Assembly: GCF_017652985.1 (NCBI RefSeq) | Contig: NZ_JAGGDJ010000002.1 | Coordinates: 310,001 to 374,000, forward strand | DNA length: 64,000 bases | Direction: 5' to 3' | Origin: Paenibacillus artemisiicola | GTDB lineage: Bacteria > Bacillota > Bacilli > Paenibacillales > Paenibacillaceae | In this document: positions 16,030-24,307 of the stretch, piece by piece | How positions within the stretch are numbered: the stretch's first letter is position 1 | Layout: every line of letters begins with the position of its first letter | Notes under the pieces: generated by a model | What the model saw: only the letters and a program-made list of their open reading frames with translations | What the model was told of the DNA's origin: nothing | The model's database searches: none | Made by a program: the position numbers and the translations under genes

Positions 16030-16183
16030 CTCGAAACGGTGCCGAGGCTTGCCGGTTCAACAGGTCCCGGGAGCGGAGTTTCTCCTTCGGCATTTGGCCG
16101 TCATGGTTATTGCCTTCAAGAAGGATTGGCGAATACGGTTAGGGGAATGCTTCTGACGTGAACTTCAACGGAAGGGGTATCCC

Positions 16184-17326
16184 ATGAAAGCCTTAACTTA
16201 TCAAGGAATGAAGAGCGTACGCGTTAAAGATGTGGCGGATGCCAAACTTAGCCGGGCAGACGATGTTCTGGTGCGGATAACGACAACGGCGATTTGCGGA
16301 TCGGACCTGCATATCTATAACGGCGAAATACCCAATATGCCGGACGATTTCATAATCGGTCACGAGCCGATGGGGATCGTGGAAGAGGCAGGAAAGGAGG
16401 TCACCCGGGTCAAGAAAGGAGATCGCGTGATCATCCCGTTCAATGTCGCGTGCGGCCAATGCTGGTACTGCACCCACCAACTCGAGAGCCAATGCGACAA
16501 CGCAAACGAATTCCTTCACGGCGACACCGGCGGTTATTTCGGGTATTCGGAGACGTACGGCGGATACGCGGGCGGACAAGTGGAACTCATGCGGGTGCCT
16601 TACGGGAACTTCCTGCCGTTCAAGGTGCCCGAGGACGCGGAGCTGGAAGACGAGAAGCTCCTCTTCCTGTCCGACATTATCCCGACGGCCTATTGGAGCG
16701 TGGAGAACGCCGGCGTCAAGCAGGGCGATACCGTCATCATCCTCGGATGCGGACCGGTCGGTCTTCTGACTCAAAAATTCGCCTGGCTCAAGGGCGCGAA
16801 ACGAGTGATCGCCGTCGATCACGTGGACTACCGGCTGAAGCATGCGGAGAAGACCAACCGCGTCGAAGCGTTCAACTTCAAGGCCATCGACGGGCTCCTC
16901 GGTCATTTGCAGGAAATCACGGGAGGCGGAGCGGACGTCGTCATCGACGCGGTCGGGCTTGATTCGGAGAAGACGCTCCTGGAGAAGGTGGAGACGCTGC
17001 TGAAGCTGCAGGGAGGAGGGCTCGGCGCGTTTCGCATGGCGACGAAGCTCGTTCGCAAAGGCGGAACCATCCAAGTGACCGGCGTGTACGGAATGAATTA
17101 TAACGCCTTTCCGTTCGGGGATTTGTTCGCCCGAAACATTACCGTGAAATTGGGACAAGCGCCCGTCATCCATTACATGCCGGAGCTGTACCGCAAAATA
17201 AAAGACGGCGCGTTCGACCCGACGGATATAATCAGCCACCGGATCCGCTTGAGCGAAGCCGAACATGGATACCGCATGTTCAACAATAAAGAAGACGACG
17301 CGATGAAGATTATTTTAAAGCCCTAG
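16184..17326 (+). CDS. Zinc-dependent alcohol dehydrogenase (MDR family)
   Basis: A 380-residue medium-chain dehydrogenase. Catalytic zinc ligands are seen in ICGSDLH (Cys near residue 39) and GHEPMG (His-Glu near residues 62-63). The structural zinc loop CGQCWYCTHQLESQC near residues 91-105 has four cysteines. The NAD-binding motif GCGPVGLL lies near residue 190. The long loop with TGGYFGYSETYGGYAGGQVE is typical of the formaldehyde-dehydrogenase-like (FdhA/threonine dehydrogenase-like) subgroup. The cytoplasmic reaction is oxidation of an alcohol or hemiacetal with NAD+; the substrate is unknown. Start ATG has GAAGGGG upstream. A terminator follows, so monocistronic. Confidence 0.85.
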   Translation: MKALTYQGMKSVRVKDVADAKLSRADDVLVRITTTAICGSDLHIYNGEIPNMPDDFIIGHEPMGIVEEAGKEVTRVKKGDRVIIPFNVACGQCWYCTHQLESQCDNANEFLHGDTGGYFGYSETYGGYAGGQVELMRVPYGNFLPFKVPEDAELEDEKLLFLSDIIPTAYWSVENAGVKQGDTVIILGCGPVGLLTQKFAWLKGAKRVIAVDHVDYRLKHAEKTNRVEAFNFKAIDGLLGHLQEITGGGADVVIDAVGLDSEKTLLEKVETLLKLQGGGLGAFRMATKLVRKGGTIQVTGVYGMNYNAFPFGDLFARNITVKLGQAPVIHYMPELYRKIKDGAFDPTDIISHRIRLSEAEHGYRMFNNKEDDAMKIILKP

Positions 17327-17370
17327 ATTGGATAACGGGATAGATCCCGCAATTCAACACGAAGAGAAGT

Positions 17371-17400
17371 TACAGCCGGTCATTCGGACCGGCTGTTTTG
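17371..17400 (+). terminator. Rho-independent terminator after the zinc dehydrogenase
   Basis: ACAGCCGGTC (17372-17381) pairs with GACCGGCTGT (17387-17396), then TTTT. Confidence 0.85.
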
Positions 17401-17477
17401 GTTGCCATCGGATGGACACGCCTATTAAGATCTGCTGCCCGAGCATGAAACCTGTTTCCTTCGTGGCTGCCGCTTAT

Positions 17478-18614
17478 CTAATTACGATGACCATCTTCGC
17501 TTCGCCGCTCCCGCAGCTCGAACATGTTCGTTCCCATGAGCTTGACGTTAACGTGCAGCTGCAGCCCCGGAATGTCGTTATCGACGGCAAGGCCTTTGCG
17601 GTACCAGACTTCGTTCAAGGAGTAAATGTCGACGGCGCGTTTCTTTCCGTTCTCGTACGTTTGGGTGATTTCGTCCTCGATGTTCTTCTTGATCAGCGCG
17701 TTCGCTTGCTTCAGCTCGAGCGGAAGCTTCTGTTCCCGAAGGACGGCGTCCAGGCTGAGGTACAGCTCGACCGTCCGTTTCCCGTTCTTGTAGACGGGCT
17801 TCTTCTTCAGCTTGTTGTCCTTGACCGTAACGGTTCCGTAATAGGTGCCCTTGTCTCCTCGGAGCGGGAGAATGCCGCGGGACGTTTTCTCGTTCAGCCA
17901 TTTCACGCCGCTTACCTCTTCGCGGCCGAACCTGGCTTGGCTCTTGCCGTTCCGCAGCGCGATCAGTCCGTTCACGATCGGCAGCGTGATCGGCTTGCCG
18001 TCTTTGTCCCAGTTCTCGGAGAGCCCGACATGATCCAGCAGCGAGGTCTCGTACAGCTCGCTCGAAGAGCGCACGAAACTCTGGTAACTCACCGGCTTGA
18101 AGGAAGACTGCATCTGTTTATACAAGAGGTTCGGCTGAAAGTACATGGTGTTTACGGGGGACGTCCCCGTAATCGGCTTGGTGCTGAACACCTTAGCGAG
18201 GTCTTCGTTCGTGGCGAACACCCATGGCGTATAGCGCTGGTCGCGCGTCCGCATCAGCTCGTCGTGAATGTCGAAGATGCCCTTCTCCAGTAGGCGGTCG
18301 GTGAAGAAAAACACTTTGTTCTGCGTCCAGTCGGTACGCATTTGACTTTCCTTCCGCAGATCATACATCGCCAGCTCGATGCTGACGCCTTCGCCTTTGC
18401 CGACCACGACCGGATTGGGAGCCGCCGGGCCTCCTTCTTGCTTCGCCATGGAGGAGAGCTCGTTGATTTGCGCGTAGATTCGATATTTCCCGTCGACGTA
18501 GTCGACGCCGATCATATTAATGAAGTTGAAATATTGAATGTTTTTGACGTCCCAGCAGCCGCAGATGAACAACAGCATGCAGCCGGCCAATGCCGCTTTC
18601 CAGATCTGCTTCAT
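17478..18614 (-). CDS. Spore germination receptor subunit C, Ger(x)C lipoprotein
   Basis: A 378-residue GerKC/GerAC-type lipoprotein of a nutrient germination receptor in the spore inner membrane. The signal peptide ends in CMLLFICGC, with the lipidated Cys followed by WDVKNI, the family's GCWD hallmark. The rest is the Ger(x)C N- and C-terminal domains (VGKGEGVSIELAMYDLRK, PINTMYFQPNLLYKQM-like region). I chose the ATG at 18614 because it opens the signal peptide and overlaps the A-subunit stop by four bases (ATGA). It is last in a B-A-C operon expressed on the minus strand, presumably in the forespore. The nutrient recognised is unknown. Confidence 0.9.
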   Translation of the reverse strand: MKQIWKAALAGCMLLFICGCWDVKNIQYFNFINMIGVDYVDGKYRIYAQINELSSMAKQEGGPAAPNPVVVGKGEGVSIELAMYDLRKESQMRTDWTQNKVFFFTDRLLEKGIFDIHDELMRTRDQRYTPWVFATNEDLAKVFSTKPITGTSPVNTMYFQPNLLYKQMQSSFKPVSYQSFVRSSSELYETSLLDHVGLSENWDKDGKPITLPIVNGLIALRNGKSQARFGREEVSGVKWLNEKTSRGILPLRGDKGTYYGTVTVKDNKLKKKPVYKNGKRTVELYLSLDAVLREQKLPLELKQANALIKKNIEDEITQTYENGKKRAVDIYSLNEVWYRKGLAVDNDIPGLQLHVNVKLMGTNMFELRERRSEDGHRN

Positions 18615-19996
18615 TCGGCGCCATCCTCCATTTTCGTATCGTCCTGCAAGTGGAGGTTCTGGGCACGCTTCTTCATCCGGTTTGCCGGTTTCTTCAACAG
18701 TGCCCCCGCGAGATCCGCCCAATTCGGCGGCGACAGCGGAGAGAGGTACGGAATGCCGAAGGATTTCAAGTCCGATAAATAGGCGACGACGAAGAAAGCG
18801 GACAAGAAGAATCCGAACATGCCGAGGATCGAGCAGACGATCATGATGGCGATGCGGATGACCGACACGACGCCGCTCAGCGTCGGGTTCACGAGCGTGT
18901 AGCCGGCGATGACCGTGGTCGCGGCGATGACCGTGACCGTCGGAGACGTAATGCCGGCCCGGATGGCGGCATCGCCGACGATGATGCCGCCGACGACCGT
19001 TACCGTCGGGCCGACCGACTTCGGAAGTCGCATTCCCGCTTCCTTGAAGAGCTCGAACAGGACGATGACGCTGATCGTCTCGAGCGGCAGCGAAGTCGGA
19101 AGTCCGATGCGGTTCGTGGCGATGGTGGCCAGCAAGGGAAGCGGAACCTGCTCGAAATTGAAGCCAAGCAGCGCGATGTAGAACCCGGGCAGAAACAGCG
19201 CCAAGTGCCAGCCGAACAAGCGCATGATCCGTTGAAAAGAGCCGATGATCGCACGGAAGTAGCCGTCTTCCGGCGATTTCATGAGCGACGTCAGCGTAAC
19301 GGGCGCGATGATGGCAAGCGGCGAGCCGTTCACCAGGATCGCGAAACGGCCGCCGACCAGATACTCCGCGGCAAAATCAGGCCGTCCGGTATTGTCGATC
19401 AGCGGGACCACCGCGAACGACCGGTCCGAGATCGCTTCCTCCAGCTGGGAGCTGGTAATCAGCGCGTCGATGTCGATGTTCCGCAGCCTGGCCCGGGCCT
19501 CGTCGACCGCAGCCTTATTCGCGATATCCTGAATATACAGCAGGCTGATCGCGGTCTGGCTCCGGACGCCGATCGTGAAGGACTCGACCTTGAGCGTCGT
19601 CGTGCCCAGCCGCTTGCGGATGAGCGCGACATTGATCTGGAGGCTCTCTGTGAATCCGTCGCGCGCCCCCTTCGTAGACGTTTCCGTAACGGATTCTTCG
19701 GGGTTTCGCTGAGGCGGGTCCGCGACATGCTGCACGTAGCAGCAGGCCGTTTCCGTCTCGAAGAGAAGCAGATTGCCGTTAAACACGCAAGCGGCCAGCT
19801 CCTCCTCCCATTTGGCCGTCAAGGCGACGGAGTGCTGCCGCCATACGTGCGCGCCGCATGTGCTCAGCTCGTTGATTTGCCCCTGATTGGACATGCCCAG
19901 GCAGTAGACGAAGAGGAAGCTGCCGTTTGATTCGAACATCACGTCTCCGCAATTCTCGAACAGCTTCCGGATGCCGCTTTCGCTTAGGTTATCCAT
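18611..19996 (-). CDS. Spore germination receptor subunit A, GerA/GerKA family
   Basis: A 461-residue receptor A subunit. It has a soluble N-terminal domain (about residues 1-230), then about five membrane helices (LIRLFGWHLALFLPGFYIALLGF, LPLLATIATNRIGLPTSLPLETISVIVLFELFKEAGMRLP and later segments). The conserved RSVGPTVTVVGGIIVGDAAIRAG-like stretch near residue 340 and a basic cytoplasmic tail follow. It is shorter than typical GerAA proteins (about 480 or more), because the N-terminal region is compact. It starts eight bases before the end of the B subunit gene, so translation is coupled. It acts with B and C in the spore inner membrane. Confidence 0.9.
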   Translation of the reverse strand: MDNLSESGIRKLFENCGDVMFESNGSFLFVYCLGMSNQGQINELSTCGAHVWRQHSVALTAKWEEELAACVFNGNLLLFETETACCYVQHVADPPQRNPEESVTETSTKGARDGFTESLQINVALIRKRLGTTTLKVESFTIGVRSQTAISLLYIQDIANKAAVDEARARLRNIDIDALITSSQLEEAISDRSFAVVPLIDNTGRPDFAAEYLVGGRFAILVNGSPLAIIAPVTLTSLMKSPEDGYFRAIIGSFQRIMRLFGWHLALFLPGFYIALLGFNFEQVPLPLLATIATNRIGLPTSLPLETISVIVLFELFKEAGMRLPKSVGPTVTVVGGIIVGDAAIRAGITSPTVTVIAATTVIAGYTLVNPTLSGVVSVIRIAIMIVCSILGMFGFFLSAFFVVAYLSDLKSFGIPYLSPLSPPNWADLAGALLKKPANRMKKRAQNLHLQDDTKMEDGAE

Positions 19997-21071
19997 TCCG
20001 CTTCACCGCCTTCCTATTCTTTCCCACCCAAACGCACAGCAAGAGCACGAGGCTCATGCAACCGCAAAACAGGCCGGAGATCGTATAGTACGAGGTCACG
20101 TGATCATGGAACCGGACGTCCGATAGCTTGAACTGGTTGATCACGAAGAGAAACACGGCGATCAGGAGGTACAAGAGCTCGGGATGGCGCCATTTCTTCA
20201 CCCACAAGCTGTGAATGATGTAGATGGCGAGCGAAGTGCGGATGAACGAGCCGGCCAACCATTGGTAGATGGACAGGAAATCGGTTTGGCTCAGCATGCT
20301 TCCGATGGACGCCATGCGCCACTGCTCGTAGGCCGGGTACCGCAGCTTCTCGGCTTCGAACGGGCCGAACATGGCCATGATGCCGGCCAGCGGTCCGAAC
20401 GTCAGCTCGACCAGTATGAGGACGACCAGCGCCATATTTTTGCGGGTCAGCTTCCCTTGGACATCGTCTTTCAGGAAGAACACGAGGAAGATCTCCATAA
20501 TGCCCGCCGTCGTATACCAGGCGCCGTGAGCGATCGCTTGCGGCGGATTTTTGAACACGGGAAACAAATAGCCGTAATCCTTGAATTGAAAGTTTACGGT
20601 CATCACGTAGAAGCCGAGTGCAACGATCCAGGGCAGCAGGATGCCGTTGGTGATGGCGATCGCGGCGATTCCCTTCCTTGCCGTGTAATAACAAATGCTG
20701 AGGATACATAGGCCGACGACCCATTTCGGGGTATAGGTCAAGTAGGTTGAATTGGACCAGATGATCGTATCCCGAACGCTGATACTCGCCTGAGCCGCGA
20801 AATATAACGTGTATACAAGCGTGAAGATCAGCCAGACGAACGCGTTCGTTTTCTCATTCACCCAGGTGGAGAGCGAAGCAGGGAGCTGCTTGAAAATATA
20901 GGTATACAACAGGCCGACAAGCAAGGAAGGGACGATGGCGAACAGGACGGAAATCCAGGCATCCCGTTTCGCGGCATCGAGCAGGATCGGAATAAGGATG
21001 ACGTGGTTCGAGATTCCGATAAACGTGATCAGCAGCATGGACAACTGGAAAGGGGTGATTTTGTCGTTCAT
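19989..21071 (-). CDS. Spore germination receptor subunit B, GerB/GerKB (spore permease) family
   Basis: A 360-residue protein with about ten membrane helices, belonging to the APC-superfamily spore germination permeases. It opens with TPFQLSMLLITFIGISNHVILIPILL and shows the family's helix-broken pattern. The ATG at 21071 is supported by AAGGAGG on the minus strand; an upstream extension to 21230 has no ribosome site. It is first gene of the operon, which is unusual, since A usually comes first. The subunit is thought to hold the nutrient-binding pocket. Confidence 0.9.
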   Translation of the reverse strand: MNDKITPFQLSMLLITFIGISNHVILIPILLDAAKRDAWISVLFAIVPSLLVGLLYTYIFKQLPASLSTWVNEKTNAFVWLIFTLVYTLYFAAQASISVRDTIIWSNSTYLTYTPKWVVGLCILSICYYTARKGIAAIAITNGILLPWIVALGFYVMTVNFQFKDYGYLFPVFKNPPQAIAHGAWYTTAGIMEIFLVFFLKDDVQGKLTRKNMALVVLILVELTFGPLAGIMAMFGPFEAEKLRYPAYEQWRMASIGSMLSQTDFLSIYQWLAGSFIRTSLAIYIIHSLWVKKWRHPELLYLLIAVFLFVINQFKLSDVRFHDHVTSYYTISGLFCGCMSLVLLLCVWVGKNRKAVKRNG

Positions 21072-21335
21072 TCCGTTCGCGCCTCCTTGCAGTCGAAGTG
21101 CGGTTAGTTTTTCCAAATGCGTGAAATTCATGCACTTGGCTAACTGCGCAAGACTTGCTTGGCGGGGGCATGCGGCTGCGGCCTGCAGATGCCGCAGAAT
21201 CCGACCGCAGGCCAAAAAACATAACAACACGTCAGAAATACGCTCTTGTTCCGACAGACGGCTTTTGCTACGATGGTCACAAGTTATTAAAGTGATTTAA
21301 TAAGTCGGACCCCATTCAGGAAAGGGACGGATCAA

Positions 21336-22355
21336 ATGACGAACTTGTTTATGCCGAACGAGATCAAGGAGCCGTTGATTTATCGCATCCGGGCGGGACT
21401 CATCATGATGGGCAGCGCCACGAAAGCGGAGCTCAGCCAGCGCTTGGGGATCAGCTTCCCGACCATCAGCAAGTGTATCGCGCAGATGGAGAAGGACGGG
21501 GAGATCCGCTATACCGGGGATGACGATTCCAGCGGAGGCAGGCGGGCGAAGCGATATGCCTACGATCCGGAATACATGCTGGGGCTTGCCGTCTTTATCG
21601 AGAAGGACGAGACCCATTATTCGATCTTCAACTGTATCGGAGAGATCAAAGCGCAGGGAACGGAGCCAAGCGTTATCCGCGAGGATGCGCAGCTGCTGGC
21701 GGATCTGATCGAAGGGCTCATCGAACAATACCCGAGGCTGCGTTCCATTGCGATCGGAGTGCCCGGCGCCGTAAACAACGGGAAAATCATCTTTATCCCG
21801 CCGTATCAAAACTTTCTTCATTACGACTTGAAAGGGGAATTCGAATCCCGGTTCCAAATCCCGGTCGTGGTCGAAAACGATATGAACGCCTCGGTGCTGG
21901 GGTATGCGTCGAACTTCGAGATTGAGAATGAATCGCTGGTTTATTTGTACTTCGGTCAGAACGGCCCGGGTTCCGGCATTATGATCAACGGGCAAGTCGT
22001 GCGGGGGCATACGTTCTTCTCGGGCGAGATTTCCTTCGTTCCCCAGTACGATACGCAGTCCTTCTCGGATGCGCTGTATACGGAGAAGCGGGAAAGCCGG
22101 ATCGTTCTGGCCGGCGATAAGCAGCTCGACGCCGTTGCCCGGTTGATTGCCGCCTTCACGGCCATCATCAACCCTCGCGCGGTCGTCTTTTGCGACGATG
22201 AAGTGGACGATGCTCGATTAACCGGCATCGCGGATCTAAGCGCGACCTATATCCCGCGCGAACATTTGCCCCTGCTCGTGTCAAGCGATTGGAGACAGGA
22301 TTATTTGACCGGCTTGCAGCAATTGGCGCTTCATCTGATGATTACAGATGGTTGA
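21336..22355 (+). CDS. ROK-like transcriptional regulator with a degenerate kinase domain
   Basis: A 339-residue regulator: an N-terminal winged helix (about residues 18-70: MGSATKAELSQRLGISFPTISKCIAQMEKDGEI) and an actin-like ROK domain. ENDMNASVLG and a GPGSGIMINGQVVRG segment are recognisable. The DxGxT phosphate motif at the domain start and the zinc-binding CxCGxxGC loop are absent, so it is unlikely to phosphorylate sugar. ATG with AAAGGGA upstream. It is transcribed divergently from the germination operon and is followed 49 bases later by an MFS transporter, which it probably regulates in response to a sugar. Confidence 0.75.
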   Translation: MTNLFMPNEIKEPLIYRIRAGLIMMGSATKAELSQRLGISFPTISKCIAQMEKDGEIRYTGDDDSSGGRRAKRYAYDPEYMLGLAVFIEKDETHYSIFNCIGEIKAQGTEPSVIREDAQLLADLIEGLIEQYPRLRSIAIGVPGAVNNGKIIFIPPYQNFLHYDLKGEFESRFQIPVVVENDMNASVLGYASNFEIENESLVYLYFGQNGPGSGIMINGQVVRGHTFFSGEISFVPQYDTQSFSDALYTEKRESRIVLAGDKQLDAVARLIAAFTAIINPRAVVFCDDEVDDARLTGIADLSATYIPREHLPLLVSSDWRQDYLTGLQQLALHLMITDG

Positions 22356-22404
22356 GGGACGAGAGGTCCGAACCTTATCTTTCCTATGAAGGAGGTGCTC
22401 CGCA

Positions 22405-23622
22405 TTGGCAACCCTTTTTTTGGTTATTATTTATCTGGCGTTCATTAGCCTGGGCATTCCGGATTCGCTGCTTGGATCCGCATGGCCGGTTATACGGCCC
22501 GATCTGGGCGCTTCGTTCGGCTTCGCGGGGATTTTGTCCATGATCGTGGCCGGGGGAACCATCGTGTCCAGTCTGGTCAGCGGGAATTTGGTTCAGCGAT
22601 TCGGGACCGGAAAGTTAACGTTGCTTAGCTGCTGTCTGACGGCCGGAGCGCTGCTCGGCTTCTCCGTCGCGCCTTCAATCGTCTGGCTTGTCTTCTTGGC
22701 CGTTCCGCTTGGGCTAGGCGGGGGAGCCATTGACGCGGCGCTCAACCATTATGTAGCCGAGAACTACAAGGCTCGCCACATGAATTGGCTGCACTGCTTT
22801 TGGGGCGTAGGGGCTACGATGGGACCCATCATCATGTCTTATTTTATCGCGGAACGGCATTCCTGGAGAAACGGTTATGCGGCCGTGTCGATGATCCAGT
22901 TCACGCTCGCGATCATCTTGCTCGTTACGCTCCCGTTATGGAAACGCGTTGCGGAGCGGAGGAGCAGCTCGCGCGAGAGCATGAATCATCCGGCGGATCA
23001 TGCCGGTACGGAAGGGAGCCTTCCTGCGGGCGTTACCCCGTCTAACGTGCTCCTGATCAGAGGGGTGATACCGACGCTGGTCGCTTTTTTGTTCTATTGC
23101 GGGGTTGAATCCACGGTCGGATTATGGGGGGCCAGCTATTTGGCCGGCGCGCGAAATATGACCGCGGAGGCAGCCGCCGGGTGGATCTCTTCGTATTATG
23201 GCGGAATCACGATCGGCAGGTTCATTACGGGTTTCGTTACGATGAAGGTCGGCAATCGCGCGTTGATCCGATGCGGTCAGATCACGGCCATTGCGGGCGG
23301 GCTGCTTCTCGCGCTTCCGGTACAGCCGTTGTTCTTGGTCGGACTCGTTCTTATCGGTTTGGGGCTTGCGCCCATCTATCCGGGGCTGCTTCATGAAACG
23401 CCGGTTCGCTTCGGGCAGGGGAACGCCGCCAAACTCATGGGGGTTCAAATGGCCGTAGCTTATACGGGCTCGACGCTTCTTCCGCCGCTTTTCGGCGTCC
23501 TATCCACGCACGCGAGCATTGCCGTATTCCCAGTCATCGTGCTTGCTTTTCTAGTCATCCAGCTGCTAAGCGCGGAAAAAGTCAATCGCTCGTTAAGCCG
23601 GACTGGGCTCTCGTCTCGTTGA
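22405..23622 (+). CDS. MFS transporter, FucP/FHS-like
   Basis: A 405-residue protein with about twelve predicted membrane helices. It opens with FLVIIYLAFISLGIPDSLLGSAWPVI, typical of the fucose-glucose permease-like branch of the major facilitator family. Motif-A-like GNLVQRFGTGKLTLL lies near residue 65 and FWGVGATMGPIIM near residue 133. The start is TTG at 22405, eight bases after GGAGGT. It lies directly downstream of a ROK-like regulator in the same direction, so a sugar or sugar derivative is the likely cargo. No terminator is obvious after it. Confidence 0.8.
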   Translation: MATLFLVIIYLAFISLGIPDSLLGSAWPVIRPDLGASFGFAGILSMIVAGGTIVSSLVSGNLVQRFGTGKLTLLSCCLTAGALLGFSVAPSIVWLVFLAVPLGLGGGAIDAALNHYVAENYKARHMNWLHCFWGVGATMGPIIMSYFIAERHSWRNGYAAVSMIQFTLAIILLVTLPLWKRVAERRSSSRESMNHPADHAGTEGSLPAGVTPSNVLLIRGVIPTLVAFLFYCGVESTVGLWGASYLAGARNMTAEAAAGWISSYYGGITIGRFITGFVTMKVGNRALIRCGQITAIAGGLLLALPVQPLFLVGLVLIGLGLAPIYPGLLHETPVRFGQGNAAKLMGVQMAVAYTGSTLLPPLFGVLSTHASIAVFPVIVLAFLVIQLLSAEKVNRSLSRTGLSSR

Positions 23623-23702
23623 GACGGGCGACTTTGCCTGCCATAACGGCGCGTATACCAAGTTCTCATTTGAAGCTGCATGTTTCGGTTCGATTTTACA
23701 AT

Positions 23703-23732
23703 TTGACATATTGCAACTTCGCAATATATAAT
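23703..23732 (+). promoter_or_regulatory. Consensus promoter of the ArsR gene with internal operator
   Basis: TTGACA (23703-23708) and TATAAT (23727-23732) are both perfect, 18 bases apart. The inverted repeat ATATTGC-N6-GCAATAT at 23708-23727 fills the spacer, so a bound repressor would block RNA polymerase. Related sites lie at 24099 and 24141. Confidence 0.8.
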
Positions 23733-23739
23733 AAGCCAC

Positions 23740-24039
23740 ATGACCAACCCAATCGAGATTTTCAAGGCACTATCCAATGAAGCGCGCATTCAGATTTTAG
23801 AATGGCTGAAGGATCCTACCACCCATTTTTCTCCCCAGGAAGGGGCTGATCTTGTTACGGTCGGGGTATGCGTAAGTCAGATTACCGAGAAGTTGAATTT
23901 GAATCAATCTACCGCTTCGCAATATCTTTCCATGCTTCAAAGAGCAGGACTGGTCCATGCTACGCGTTCAGGGAAATGGACCTATTACAGAAGGAATGAA
24001 GAGGCGATCAAAGAAATCGGCCGGTTCCTTCAGAAATAA
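23740..24039 (+). CDS. ArsR-family transcriptional regulator
   Basis: A 99-residue winged helix-turn-helix repressor (EIFKALSNEARIQILEWLK, then ITEKLNLNQSTASQYLSMLQRAGLV as recognition region and TYYRRNEEAIKEI wing). The CxC metal-sensing motif of ArsR/SmtB is absent: only one Cys is present (GVCVSQ), so metal sensing is unlikely and a thiol- or redox-based switch is possible. Only seven bases separate the -10 from the ATG, so the mRNA is probably leaderless or nearly so. The palindrome in its promoter recurs before the iron alcohol dehydrogenase, indicating autoregulation plus control of that gene. Confidence 0.85.
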   Translation: MTNPIEIFKALSNEARIQILEWLKDPTTHFSPQEGADLVTVGVCVSQITEKLNLNQSTASQYLSMLQRAGLVHATRSGKWTYYRRNEEAIKEIGRFLQK

Positions 24040-24098
24040 CCGAATGCTGGATATGGAAAACTGAATTGAATGCGGCATTCAGTTTTTCTACGGGTTAA

Positions 24099-24161
24099 CA
24101 TATCGACAATTCGCAAAGTTTAAATATTTTTTTGAAAATTCATATCGACATTTTGCAATAT
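24099..24161 (+). promoter_or_regulatory. Two ArsR-operator-like sites before the iron alcohol dehydrogenase
   Basis: CATATCGACAATTCGCAAAG (from 24099) and CATATCGACATTTTGCAATA (from 24141) share the layout of the ArsR promoter palindrome CATATTGCAACTTCGCAATA. They are 42 bases apart, four helical turns. Confidence 0.65.
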
Positions 24162-24172
24162 ATAGATAGATA

Positions 24173-24307
24173 ATGTTTGAGGAGGTGATGCACAGCTGGA
24201 AAGAACGCGATCCGCATAACGGATTATGCGCGATCAAGACTTGTAATGGTTGGTCAATATTAAATTCATTTCAATCGCAAAACTACAATCGAGAGGTGCA
24301 TAACGAA
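24173..24307 (+). other. In-frame leader of the iron alcohol dehydrogenase with its own strong ribosome site
   Basis: The dehydrogenase frame is open from an ATG at 24173. The leader contains GAGGAGGTGAT, almost the full anti-16S complement, next to ATG 24188. The 45 codons up to 24308 encode no dehydrogenase-family sequence, so this may be a leader peptide or an N-terminal extension. Confidence 0.35.

Noticed and set aside
16193..17266. 357-codon frame on the minus strand opposite the zinc dehydrogenase
   Set aside because: Shadow of a well-supported gene; composition is typical of antisense frames in GC-rich DNA.
21072..21335. Sigma-G type promoter before the germination operon
   Set aside because: A TGAATT is followed at the right distance by CTAACC, which fits the -10 consensus too poorly to report.
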